64,000 nt of DNA. It comes from Salminus brasiliensis. Taxonomy: Eukaryota > Chordata > Actinopteri > Characiformes > Bryconidae. The notes beneath the pieces were generated by a model, which made no database searches, was not told the origin of the DNA, and saw nothing but the letters and a program-made list of their open reading frames with translations. Location of the stretch: assembly GCF_030463535.1 (NCBI RefSeq), contig NC_132878.1:28040761-28104760 (forward strand). Reading direction: 5' to 3'. Every line of letters starts with the position of its first letter. The first letter of the stretch is position 1. Shown here piece by piece: positions 49,420 to 64,000 of the stretch. The position numbers were made by a program, and so were the translations under genes.

Positions 49420-49609
49420 GAGAGATGGACGCAAAAGAGTAACAGGAGAGACAGATCATTTAAATCCCACATAGACTAAAGAAACAACCCAGCAGCGCTT
49501 GGAAGTGAGAGCAAAGAAGAGAAAGGGAGAAGAAAGAAGGATTCTTACCTGCAGGAGAGGCGAAGGAGAGAGAGAGCGAGCACAGCAGCAAGAGGAGGAC
49601 AGCAAACAT
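8910..49609 (-). CDS. rxfp2: Relaxin/INSL3-family peptide receptor (RXFP2-like), 5' part of gene, ten coding exons
   Basis: This is the N-terminal ectodomain of a leucine-rich-repeat GPCR that binds relaxin-type peptide hormones at the plasma membrane and, as known for the family, signals mainly through cAMP. Ten exons were joined by hand: 49609-49549, 36555-36427, 33298-33227, 22279-22174, 21968-21897, 18211-18140, 13349-13278, 9866-9795, 9572-9498 and 8981-8910. All introns are GT-AG and all phases fit (1,1,1, then 2 throughout), giving 803 nt or about 267 residues. In order the protein has a signal peptide (1-20), an LDLa module (about 27-63), a linker (64-87), an LRR N-cap (88-122) and LRR1-LRR6 (123-267). 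One LDLa module followed by LRRs is diagnostic of RXFP1/RXFP2. The LRR4 end [10 protein letters not shown] and the following NN..LP favour RXFP2 from recalled human sequence, but RXFP1 or a fish-specific paralogue is not excluded. LRR7 onward, the hinge and the 7TM domain are not in the window; no long minus-strand frame exists left of 8910. Confidence 0.92.
9498..9572 (-). CDS. rxfp2: RXFP2-like exon 9: LRR5 (75 nt)
   Basis: This exon is one codon longer than the others, as expected for LRR5 in this family. It encodes [16 protein letters not shown] followed by YEMPRLNW. The Cys and the MP-x-LNW motif match the human receptors (CxxMPxLxWxDLEGN). The acceptor is TTTACAG|G and the donor TT|GTGAGT. 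The intron to the previous exon is only 222 bp. Confidence 0.93.
9795..9866 (-). CDS. rxfp2: RXFP2-like exon 8: LRR4
   Basis: This 72-nt exon encodes [15 protein letters not shown] followed by EGLKSLFF. The human RXFP2 repeat as I recall it is ILDDNPITRISQRLF.GLNSLFFL, so this exon is the best support for RXFP2 over RXFP1. The acceptor is TTTGTAG|G and the donor CT|GTGAGTG. Confidence 0.93.
9867..13277. other. Receptor intron between LRR3 and LRR4 exons
   Basis: A 3.4-kb intron with a 74-bp tandem repeat near its LRR4 end and otherwise unique AT-rich DNA. Positions 13003-13150 resemble a dispersed fish repeat (GCTGTGGGATGGCATCCCAT) that I cannot classify. No other gene was seen. Confidence 0.7.
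10022..10497. repeat. 74-bp tandem repeat, about 6.4 copies
   Basis: GAGAGACTGT recurs exactly at 10027, 10101, 10175, 10249, 10323, 10397 and 10471. Copies are almost identical, with only scattered single-base changes, so the array is young or homogenised. Each unit carries CACACACCTCAGT, TATATCACAATACCTACATT and TATTAATATTCAACCCTA. Confidence 0.97.
13278..13349 (-). CDS. rxfp2: RXFP2-like exon 7: LRR3
   Basis: This 72-nt exon encodes [15 protein letters not shown] followed by TDLSSLEW, matching RXFP LRR3 (LSHNRI...L.PGVF.DL..LEWL in human, from memory). The acceptor is a (CT)n microsatellite running straight into CTGCAG|A; the donor is CT|GTGAGTA, followed by a (CA)n tract. Confidence 0.95.
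16860..17125 (+). mobile_element. tRNA-derived SINE
   Basis: Starts GGGGCAGTGGTGGCTGTC, carries a B-box-like GGTTCGATTCC at 16899-16909, then GCAAGCTGCCACTGTTGGGC and CTCTGCTCCCCGGGCGCTGG, and ends ATGGGTTAAATGCGGAGAAC and GTGACAAATACGTGCACCTT. A second copy in opposite orientation lies at 59950-60245. The A-box region is partly deleted here. Confidence 0.85.
17877..17981 (-). pseudogene. Duplicated 3' half of the LRR2 exon with its splice donor
   Basis: Positions 17945-17977 repeat the last 33 nt of the LRR2 exon (18140-18172) with one difference, which is synonymous (Ser TCT to TCC), followed by the same donor GTAAGC and a shared run GATGCACAGTAGAGTATAAA. The offset is 182 bp. The 5' half of the exon and a usable acceptor are missing: the sequence upstream on the coding strand is purine-rich. 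It is a dead exon fragment or decoy donor. Confidence 0.88.
18140..18211 (-). CDS. rxfp2: RXFP2-like exon 6: LRR2
   Basis: This 72-nt exon encodes [15 protein letters not shown] and then SGLFSLRK, a clear LRR (L-x-x-N-x-I, then AF-x-x-L-x-x-L). The acceptor CTTTTTTAG|G is preceded on the coding strand by a long (CT)n tract; the donor is CT|GTAAGC. The frame is masked by repeats and runs for little more than the exon. About 180 bp further downstream in transcription lies a partial copy of its 3' half. Confidence 0.9.
18212..21896. other. Receptor intron between LRR1 and LRR2 exons
   Basis: The 3.7-kb intron holds a (CT)n acceptor tract, a degenerate minisatellite at about 18660-19060 (units like AAGAGCATGAGGAAGAACTA), and the large polypurine minisatellite at 19944-21445. 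No gene was recognised. Confidence 0.75.
19944..21445. repeat. 1.5-kb polypurine minisatellite
   Basis: The plus strand is almost pure A/G/T with units such as GATGAAGGGAATGAGGGAAT and GAGGAGATGAAGGGAATGAG, period about 22-25 bp and variable. The minus strand carries a 320-residue open frame of Ser/Pro/Phe/His/Leu repeats and several shorter ones; they are the translation of the array, with no domain. Confidence 0.95.
21897..21968 (-). CDS. rxfp2: RXFP2-like exon 5: LRR1
   Basis: This 72-nt single-repeat exon encodes [15 protein letters not shown] and then IRYRRLER. It fits L-x-L-x-x-N-x-L with a 24-residue period and aligns without gaps to RXFP LRR1 as I recall it. The acceptor is GGAACAG|A and the donor CT|GTGAGT. 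The acceptor lies in CAGAGAG; using the next AG would shift the frame, so only the first AG works. Confidence 0.92.
22174..22279 (-). CDS. rxfp2: RXFP2-like exon 4: LRR N-terminal cap
   Basis: This 106-nt exon encodes [19 protein letters not shown] and then a stretch ending [11 protein letters not shown]. The cysteine pattern C-x-C-x6-C followed by VP.V..NVTAL is the cysteine-rich N-cap of the RXFP LRR domain, and N-V-T is a glycosylation sequon. The acceptor is TGTTACAG|TG and the donor CT|GTGAGTG, ending in phase 2, which sets the phase of all following LRR exons. Confidence 0.92.
22899..23175 (+). mobile_element. tRNA-derived SINE, second family
   Basis: Begins GGGCAGCACACTGGCGCAGC, has a B-box-like GGTTCGATCC near 22959, then GTCTGTGTGGGTTTTCTTCA and CAATGATTCCGGGTAGGC, and ends in an ATGGATGGATGA tail. 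This order matches a widespread fish SINE. Confidence 0.8.
24748..25125. repeat. Duplicated intronic segment, copy A
   Basis: Nearly identical to 27491-27899 from TCTGCACGGTGAGCTCA through GCAGGTGTAAGAATCTGAGT. About 50 bp present in the other copy (AAACAGTCAGTTCTTGAGGG and neighbours) are absent here. It includes one TIR-like CCATAACATTAAAACCACTG. Confidence 0.92.
27491..27899. repeat. Duplicated intronic segment, copy B
   Basis: Same orientation as copy A, 2.7 kb away, and differing by scattered single bases. Being longer, it is probably closer to the original arrangement. Confidence 0.92.
28090..28245 (-). mobile_element. tRNA-derived SINE fragment
   Basis: On the minus strand it reads GGTTGGTGTAGTGTAGTGGG, then TAACACCACCTACC and a B-box-like GGTTTGATTCC, the layout of a tRNA-headed SINE. 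The tail is degraded. Confidence 0.55.
29389..29750. mobile_element. Non-autonomous TIR-type DNA element, near full length
   Basis: It starts TATACACCCATAACATTTTT and ends TTTTTTAATGGCTGATCGGT plus GTGTA, which are degraded inverted repeats of each other. Inside lie AGGTCCCCCTTGTGCTGCCA and TCCTTTAAGTCCTGTAAGTT, typical of this fish repeat. No transposase frame. Confidence 0.72.
29880..30480 (-). pseudogene. Degenerate coding-like patch, possibly retroelement ORF1
   Basis: The minus strand holds protein-like segments in several frames: [17 protein letters not shown] with [14 protein letters not shown] near 30180-30250, and [20 protein letters not shown] near 30410-30460. The first loosely recalls the region of fish LINE or parasite proteins that reads ...LLPR.D....I..IN. 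Stops and frame changes break it. Assignment is tentative. Confidence 0.3.
31497..32160. mobile_element. Palindromic (foldback) Tc1-like element
   Basis: Left arm, plus strand: ATG at 31516 reads [13 protein letters not shown], the N-terminus of a Tc1-type transposase. Right arm, minus strand: ATG at 32138 reads [13 protein letters not shown]. The arms stay complementary for about 300 bp inward; for example ATCRSC is encoded on the minus strand of the left arm near 31755 and on the plus strand of the right arm near 31900. Both are degenerate. A third N-terminal copy lies at 61395-61500. Confidence 0.75.
33041..33330. repeat. GA and CA simple repeats around the linker exon
   Basis: A GA-rich run at 33041-33222 lies on the donor side and a (CA)n run at 33305-33328 on the acceptor side of the 72-nt exon. 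Confidence 0.9.
33227..33298 (-). CDS. rxfp2: RXFP2-like exon 3: LDLa-LRR linker
   Basis: This 72-nt exon reads (V)[12 protein letters not shown]... and ends EPEEC. It matches the linker between LDLa and LRRs that begins D-N/T-x-GW in human RXFP1 and RXFP2 and ends at the first LRR N-cap cysteine. In the family this linker contributes to ligand engagement. The acceptor is GTGTATTTAG|TG with a (TG)n tract upstream; the donor is GCA|GTGAGT. A 180-bp GA-rich (coding-strand CT) run starts directly after the donor. Confidence 0.9.
33618..34575 (+). mobile_element. Degenerate Tc1/mariner-like transposon
   Basis: Plus-strand pieces of a DDE transposase: [13 protein letters not shown] near 34093, [19 protein letters not shown] at 34230-34285 (containing the second catalytic Asp) and [17 protein letters not shown] at 34337-34385 (containing the third acidic residue). 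Left end: ACAGTGGTGTGAAAGTGTTG. Right side: GGGGGCAATCACTTCTTCAC. Frameshifts and deletions make it inactive. Confidence 0.85.
35914..36014. repeat. Nested inverted repeat (hairpin within hairpin)
   Basis: Outer arms of 19 bp are perfect: ATCTATCAGATGACTTTAT at 35914-35932 and its complement at 35996-36014. Inner arms of 11 bp are perfect: CCCTACATTTA at 35951-35961 and its complement at 35967-35977, with a 5-nt loop. Confidence 0.95.
36015..36360. mobile_element. Non-autonomous DNA-repeat, 'cactatgtggacaaaagt' type
   Basis: Begins ACACACTATGTGGACAAAAG, has GAAGTTGGATGATCACCAAC and CCCAACTCATCCCAGAGGTA, and GCACCATCATTCCACAGTTC. This order is a well-known fish dispersed repeat. No coding capacity. 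Confidence 0.7.
36427..36555 (-). CDS. rxfp2: RXFP2-like exon 2: LDL-receptor class A module
   Basis: This 129-nt exon encodes DPTEVDV followed by an LDLa module with all six cysteines (C-x6-C-x6-C-x6-C-x5-C-x8-C). The acidic calcium-binding end reads D-x5-ADEEN, and there is an N-glycosylation sequon N-L-S inside GNLSVCLP. The LDLa module of RXFP1/2 is known to be needed for receptor activation rather than for primary hormone binding. The acceptor is TGTTTGTGTAG|AC and the donor G|GTGAGA; both are phase 1. The codon across the next junction is GTG (Val) directly after the last cysteine, where the human receptors as I recall them have Gly. Confidence 0.95.
37680..37830 (+). mobile_element. 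Probable SINE fragment
   Basis: Contains a B-box-like AAGTTCGAATCCC at 37720-37732 followed by AGCCGGAGTCCGAGGAAGCA and CACAATTAGCTATACTCTCT, resembling a fish SINE body. The ends are unclear. Confidence 0.45.
39170..39310. repeat. Degenerate minisatellite with AGGTCA-type half-sites
   Basis: About five units of roughly 28-30 bp share the core TGAGGTCACTTCCTG..AAGG. Variants include TGAGGTCACTTC, AAGGTGACGTCC, TGAGGTCGCTTC and TGAGGTCATTTCC. A related, looser array lies at 37075-37345. Confidence 0.7.
39554..39680. repeat. Compound (CA)n(GA)n microsatellite
   Basis: An uninterrupted CA run followed by an uninterrupted GA run, about 125 bp in all. Overlapping frames on the minus strand are Val-Cys and Ser-Leu repeats. 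Confidence 0.97.
43750..44345 (+). pseudogene. Unidentified coding-like island
   Basis: On the plus strand a frame of about 100 codons from 43777 reads [20 protein letters not shown] and [18 protein letters not shown], ending at a TAG near 44067. A second frame from 44018 ends in [20 protein letters not shown] and [15 protein letters not shown] with a stop at 44342. The composition (Ser, Glu, Asp, with few low-complexity runs) looks protein-like. I do not recognise a family; a decayed retroelement gag-like or processed pseudogene is possible. Confidence 0.3.
45405..45560 (+). pseudogene. Fragment of a Tc1/IS630-like transposase N-terminus
   Basis: The plus strand reads [20 protein letters not shown], then NHGLTM, a stop, and EAG-RVQP. 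This is the helix-turn-helix start of a DDE transposase family common in fish, which normally has IRATV.D.V..HGLTM.EAG..VQP. The in-frame TAG and missing remainder show it is dead. Confidence 0.7.
47870..49010. repeat. 30-bp tandem repeat, about 29 regular copies
   Basis: Regular from about 48110 to 48990 with unit CGTTCACTGATCCGTTTATC plus AATATTCACT; looser on both sides. Since 30 is a multiple of three and the unit lacks stops in several frames, it gives open frames on both strands (237 residues plus, 193 minus) with 10-residue repeats ([20 protein letters not shown]). No start context or domain supports translation. Confidence 0.97.
49376..49416. repeat. (TG)n microsatellite in receptor intron 1
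   Basis: An uninterrupted TG run about 130 bp inside intron 1 from the exon 1 donor. Confidence 0.95.
49549..49609 (-). CDS. rxfp2: RXFP2-like exon 1: start codon and signal peptide
   Basis: The exon reads [20 protein letters not shown], a classic short signal peptide with a poly-Leu core and an A-S-P-A end that suits signal peptidase. The ATG at 49609-49607 has A at -3. The donor is CTGCAG|GTAAGA at 49548, leaving a phase-1 G that joins AC of the next exon to make Asp. A (CA)n run lies directly 5' of the ATG on the coding strand, so the 5' UTR or promoter is a microsatellite. The start was chosen because upstream codons in this frame only translate the repeat (Thr-His) while this Met opens a hydrophobic leader. 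Confidence 0.85.
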
Positions 49610-49622
49610 GGTGTGTGTGTAA

Positions 49623-49657
<35 letters not shown>

Positions 49658-49717
49658 CGTGGTGCTCCGAGAGACGAGAGAGCGCGTGTCAGACTGAACT
49701 GAGCAATCGTCACAGAG

Positions 49718-49781
<64 letters not shown>

Positions 49782-49786
49782 GTGAG

Positions 49787-49826
<40 letters not shown>

Positions 49827-49864
49827 GTGAGGTAGAGAGAGAGAGAGAGAGAGAGATTAGTGAG

Positions 49865-49906
<42 letters not shown>

Positions 49907-50160
49907 GTGAGGTAGAGAGAGGGAGAGGGCAAGAGTGAGACAGACAGAGAGAATATAGGTAGAGAAGGACAGAAAGAGAGAGTAGCAAGGTAGAGAGAGA
50001 GGGACACAGAGACAGCGAGAGAGTGAGTGACTGACAGAGTAGTGAGGTAAAGAGGGAGTTGTGAGGTAGATCGAGGGAGTGCAGTAATGTAAAGAGAGAG
50101 AGCAGCGAGGTAGAAAGAAAGAAAGAGTAGTGAGGTAGGGAGAGAAAAAAAGAATAGCCA

Positions 50161-50193
<33 letters not shown>

Positions 50194-50280
50194 AAGTAGT
50201 GAAGTAGAGAGAAAAGGAAGGGGGGTGCAGGTGAGAATTTCGGAGAGAATGACAGAACTAGAAAGTAAAGAGAGGAGAGA

Positions 50281-50324
<44 letters not shown>

Positions 50325-50410
50325 GAGAGTAGTGAGGAAGCAGGAGAACAAGAGCAGGTGAAAAGAGACAGAGGACAGAAAGAAATAAAGAGAAACTGAG
50401 AAGGGAGAGA

Positions 50411-50471
<61 letters not shown>

Positions 50472-50500
50472 TGCGTGTGTGCTGGAGGGAGAAGTACATT
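49610..50500 (-). repeat. CA and GA microsatellite block at the RXFP2-like gene 5' end
   Basis: Directly upstream of the receptor start codon (coding strand) comes (CA)n with a GC-alternating GCGCGCGCGC core at 49650-49659, a short unique patch (49661-49728), then about 600 bp of mostly GA repeat interrupted by GTGAGGTAGAGAGA units (49729-50400), then (TG)n at 50412-50482. It includes the presumed 5' UTR or core promoter. The long minus-strand frame crossing it is Ser-Leu and Thr-His repeat translation. Confidence 0.85.
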
Positions 50501-50712
50501 TTCTACTCTATGTTATCTCTGTCAGTCACATGCGCATATATATACACACACTTACACACCAACACCACAGCGCACACACCGAAGTGCAACGGACTGTAAA
50601 CACACACACACACACACACACACACATATGCAATGACGTGCAAACACAGTGTGTATTATTTAAATCAGCCTGTTGCTGCTGCACTTTCCTGGGAAGGGTT
50701 ATGACAGGTAGT

Positions 50713-50756
<44 letters not shown>

Positions 50757-51129
50757 GATTCATCACATGAAATACAGACAATGAGTGGCCAATTTATCAG
50801 AATCGCCTACAGTACAGGGGTACTGACTGTTCAAGGCAGTGTATGTTCTGCAGGTATAAGGGATTTTTTTCCCGCACACAGCATTTTCACACCAAATGTC
50901 TGGTCAGCGGTGGTCCTGTGGGGGTCTTTTTCTAGTAGTGAATAGGGTATAAGGGAATGTCTGATAAGCAGATCAAAAATAAGCATATATAAATGCTTAA
51001 ATTATGTATAGAAATAAGATAATAGAAATATAGAAATACATATATAGAAGGTGAATACAACGATGGACATGTAGGTTACTGCATTTTTGTAGATTGGGAT
51101 ATGACCTAGAGATGAATAGTATAACAGTC

Positions 51130-51400
51130 CTATTAGTTGTCCTGATCAAGGGACGGAATAGCATTGAAAAGTCCCTGTTGTGACCTTCAGGGAGTGAAAG
51201 CGCTTCCCTGACTGCAACCGAGAGAATGGTCCATTGTTGGGATGGCTGAGATCCTTCACTATTTTCTTGACCTTAGTCCAGTCTGGCTCAGTCTGGATGA
51301 TACGCTCAGCTGACTGCACCACTCTCTGGAGAACCTGCCTGTCCTGCATGGTGTTGTTACCAAACTGGCTGTGATGTTCCCCATGAGGATGCTTTCAATA
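51130..51400 (-). pseudogene. L2-clade LINE, C-terminal RT fragment
   Basis: The minus strand reads LQRVVQSAERIIQTEPDWTK, then KDLSHPNNGPFSRLQSGKRF and HSLKV. This is the conserved end of L2-type reverse transcriptases (AERII...; KDPSHP.H.LF.LLPSGRR.RS). The element is truncated and degenerate. Confidence 0.75.
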
Positions 51401-52149
51401 ATCTAGGTGTGGAAGTTCTTCAGCACCTTGGAGGGCTGTGTAAAGTCCCGTAGGCATCTCGGGTGGGAGCGGCATTGAATGTTTCTGTTATTTTAGGCTA
51501 CAGTCTATAACTCCACACCCACACAGTGCACCTGTATGGTGGGTGTTTTTGTTAAAAGTGATGTTTCCGTTATTTTGGACACCCCTGTATATACCCACCT
51601 GTCCAAGCACATATGGACACCTGTGTGTACACACAATTCCTTTCTGAGGTACAATAACAGATGGGCTATATAGTGCAGCTATGTGGTGGGTGTTTCTGAT
51701 CAAATGGCCAATAAGTATCTCATGTGATGCTGTTCCTATTCAGGCCAGTGTGTTTAGAGTAATATGCACAATTTGAGGGCCCGCATCATGAAAAAAATGA
51801 CATGATTTTTTAAAAATGAAAAATGTAATACTTTAAAAATGTACTGTTGAAATGTACCGCGTTTCATAAATTCACTCTTTTCACTGGTTAGCTCCAAACA
51901 GAGCTGTTTCAGAGCAATTTCACAGCTTTGTGTTTGGACGTATACCTGTCAATATAAACACAACTGTAGCTCCAATCCCTTTCAAAACCTTCCTCTTTAT
52001 CATATAAGACCACAAACATTCTGTGAAGAGGGATTGCAATCGACCAAGCTTTTATTTTGTTCTAACCACCATAGTGTTGTATTTAAGACCCAGTTAATAC
52101 CAAAAGCAGGAGATGTTGCTGGAAAGAAATGGACATCAATAAATAATTG

Positions 52150-52685
52150 GTATGGTTTGGGTGTAGATTAAGGTTTGGTTAAGGTTAGGTTTAGATGTAG
52201 ATTAAGGTTGGGCAAGTTTAAGTTGTAATTAGGTTTAGGCGTAGATTAAAAGTGTAGGTTAAGATTAGGGTTAGGTGTAGATTAAGGTTTGGGTTAAGAT
52301 TAGGTTTGGATGTAGTTTGACGTGTGAGTTAAGATTAGGTTTAGATGTAAATGAAGGTGTAGGTTAAGGTTGGGTTAAGATTAGGTTTGAGTGTGGTTTA
52401 AGGTGTGAGTTAAGATCAGGTTTAGATGTAAATGAAGGTGTAGGTTAAGGTTGGGTTAAGATTAGGTTTGGGTGTAGTTTAAGGTGTGAGTTAAGATTAG
52501 GTTTAGATGTAAATGAAGGTGTAGGTTAAGGTTGGGTTAAGATTAGGTTTGAGTGTGGTTTAAGGTTGGGTTAAGATTAGGTTTGGGTGTAGTTTAAGGT
52601 GTGAGTTAAGATTAGGTTTAGATGTAAATGAAGGTGTAGGTTAAGATTAGGTTAAGGTGTGGTTTAAGGTGTGGGTTAAGATGAC
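52150..52685. repeat. Telomere-like degenerate minisatellite with 81-bp higher-order unit
   Basis: Built of GGTTAAGATTAGGTTTAG-like monomers. The marker ATGAAGGTGTAGGTTAAG recurs at 52351, 52432 and 52513 (81 bp apart) and again at 52628. The monomers recall TTAGGG but are not the exact telomeric hexamer. Confidence 0.85.
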
Positions 52686-53551
52686 CAGGCATCAATGAGG
52701 CATCAAGATCAAAACCAGAAGTATGAAGACAGAGACCAAGACTGAATCAAGACCGAGAAAGAGTTCAACTAAAACCAGTTACCAAATCAAGACCAAAAAC
52801 AAGGAGGCCAGGTGCAAGCGAGACCCAGTCAAGGTTGAGACCAAGAGCAAGTGAGAGAGAAGCAAGGCTGGGCATGAGTCAAAACTGAGATCAAGAGCAG
52901 GCTCATACCACAGCAAAAATCTGTCAAAAAATGAATCCCATTAATGCTGCTCTGATGGCAGGGGCACTGGTTAGATACAAGATCACATTTCTGGTCAAAG
53001 CATTCACACGCTTATCCAATGCTGACATTTCTGCATTTCAATGCTTGAAAAAGTGTGGCACAGATCCAGTTATTATGACTTAAATATGCATTACACTACT
53101 TATTATGATCCAATATAATAATTTGTCTGTCTAATGGCTTCATTTCTGAGAGATATGCACTGAGAGCAGGTTATTAACCTTTAGATACATAGGGTCATTT
53201 AGGCCCGCTGTGCAGTACGCATATTTAACTCAGTGTTTGAAATGAACACATTCAGAGTGGCGTTTGGTGTGAATCTGTGGGTCATTTTAGACAAATGTAC
53301 TAACTCTTTACAGTGGTTGTGATTGGATGATGTAAACCTACACGTCTCTTCTGTGGTTTATATGTAATGCATTTCCCACCATGCATCATTTAGTTCCATT
53401 TACCACTACTGCAAACAATTCTGACTTAGTACATTTCTCTAGCACTTTACCCCAAACTGAATGTCTTAACACCTTAACCATATAAATATCAGGCGATTTA
53501 GAGATTTTTGGTTTACATTATCCAGTTAAATTTAGAAATGTTAAATAAAGA

Positions 53552-53556
<5 letters not shown>

Positions 53557-53593
<37 letters not shown>

Positions 53594-54240
53594 TATTAGT
53601 CATATTAGTAGTAGTACATTTTTTTATCTTATCTGTTTCTTCCTGGTCAGGGTCCAGCCCAAATGGAATCATTGGGCGTAAGGAAGGAATACCCCCATGG
53701 ACAGGGCGTCAGTCCATCCCAAGGTACCACACACATTAACAAATGTACACACTCATACCTAGAGGAAATTGAGCATTGACTAATTCACCTGCTATGTGTG
53801 TTTTAGGGAGGTTGTAGGAAACTGGAACAGTGGGCCTGTTCAGCACCCGGGGAGCAGTTGGGAGTTAGGTGCCTTGCTCAGGGTCTTCAGTCTTCAACAG
53901 TGAATGCTTAGTAAAAGAGCTAATGATGGCAACTATGTAAATTGGGCAGTTGGGAGTTAAGGTTTGTTTTTGATTATTTTGTTTTCGTTTATTATTATTA
54001 TTATTATTATTATATATTTTTTTATTTTATTGAACGTTGTGTTTTTTAGAATTTATTATATATTTAGCTAGGCTACCTGCCCAGGGACTGCAGATGGAAA
54101 AATAAAAATAAAAAGAGAAAACAAAAATCTACTCAAACATAGAGGAAATTGAAACCAAACAGAATTGCCCGATATAGTTATCCATTACCATTCATTAAAA
54201 TAAATAAAAAAATAAAAAAATAAATAAAAACTCCGTAACA
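53557..54240. repeat. ATT/TTA and A-rich low-complexity sequences plus a dispersed-repeat tail
   Basis: (ATT)n at 53557-53605 and 53990-54013, and AAATAAAA runs near 54200. Between them, GGGCGTCAGTCCATCCCA and CACCCGGGGAGCAGTTGGGA match tails of fish dispersed repeats of uncertain class. Confidence 0.6.
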
Positions 54241-54364
54241 GTAGTATGCTGTTTAATAAAAAGCCATTAATGTTCAGTAACATACATATTTAATGTTTTG
54301 TTCAATAACAAAATAGGTGTAAAACCCAATATTCCAGGAGCCACCTGTTTGAGGGTGGGTTTAG

Positions 54365-64000
<9,636 letters not shown>

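Larger units (their letters stand above)
36556..49548. other. Receptor intron 1
   Basis: The 13-kb intron between signal-peptide and LDLa exons contains AGGTCA-bearing minisatellites (37075-37345, 39170-39310), CA and GA tracts, a coding-like island at 43750-44345, an unclassified repeat at about 44690-45080, a transposase fragment at 45405 and a 30-bp satellite at 47870-49010. Positions 40000-43700 and 45600-47800 look unique and AT-rich; I see no gene there. Confidence 0.6.
50501..54364. other. Intergenic region between the two divergent genes
   Basis: It contains CA/TG microsatellites (50601-50627, 50718-50753), an L2 LINE end, a telomere-like minisatellite, a (GACCAAGA)-like degenerate patch (52690-52910), a dispersed-repeat tail (53640-53900), an (ATT)n run and an A-rich run near 54200. 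No gene was recognised. Confidence 0.7.

Noticed and set aside
49456..50499. 347-residue open frame on the minus strand
   Set aside because: It is mostly Ser-Leu and Thr-His translation of GA and CA microsatellites; the only real coding piece there, the receptor signal peptide, is in another frame.

Overview
The window reads as vertebrate nuclear DNA, most likely from a teleost fish and perhaps an ostariophysan (characin, catfish or knifefish relative). The reasons are small exons in long introns, very many CA/GA microsatellites, several minisatellites, tRNA-derived SINEs, Tc1/mariner and hAT remnants and L2-clade LINE debris of kinds common in fish. No prokaryotic signals are present, and most long open frames are shadows of simple repeats.

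Two protein-coding genes are supported, arranged head to head. On the minus strand, positions 49609 down to 8910 hold the first ten coding exons of a relaxin/INSL3-type receptor (RXFP family, closest to RXFP2): signal peptide, one LDL-receptor class A module, a linker, an LRR N-cap and LRR1 to LRR6. All splice phases agree, and every LRR exon is 72 or 75 nt. The remaining LRRs, hinge and seven-transmembrane domain must lie beyond the left edge. On the plus strand, from 54555, six exons encode STEEP1 (formerly CXorf56), the STING ER-exit factor, up to residue 202 of about 222. Its last exon lies beyond the right edge.

Layout: 1-8909 is the presumed receptor intron after LRR6, with a 33-bp minisatellite, a dead LINE and TIR elements. 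8910-22279 holds LRR6 to LRR1 and the N-cap exon, with a 74-bp satellite, a duplicated half exon and a 1.5-kb polypurine minisatellite in the introns. 22280-36426 is two introns full of SINE and DNA-transposon remnants, including a palindromic Tc1-like element and a duplicated segment. 36427-36555 is the LDLa exon. 36556-49548 is intron 1, with AGGTCA-rich minisatellites, an unidentified coding-like island and a 30-bp satellite. 49549-50500 is the receptor 5' end, buried in CA and GA repeats. 50500-54554 is intergenic, with L2 debris and a telomere-like minisatellite. 54555-64000 is STEEP1, with a hAT BED-finger remnant and a near-perfect hairpin in its first intron.

The two genes have no known shared pathway: one is a peptide-hormone GPCR and the other an innate-immunity trafficking factor. 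I found no wholly new biological system. The most unusual items are the half-exon duplication carrying its splice donor, receptor acceptors whose pyrimidine tracts are microsatellites, the foldback Tc1-like element, and the sense-strand BED-finger frame ending in a splice-donor-like site.
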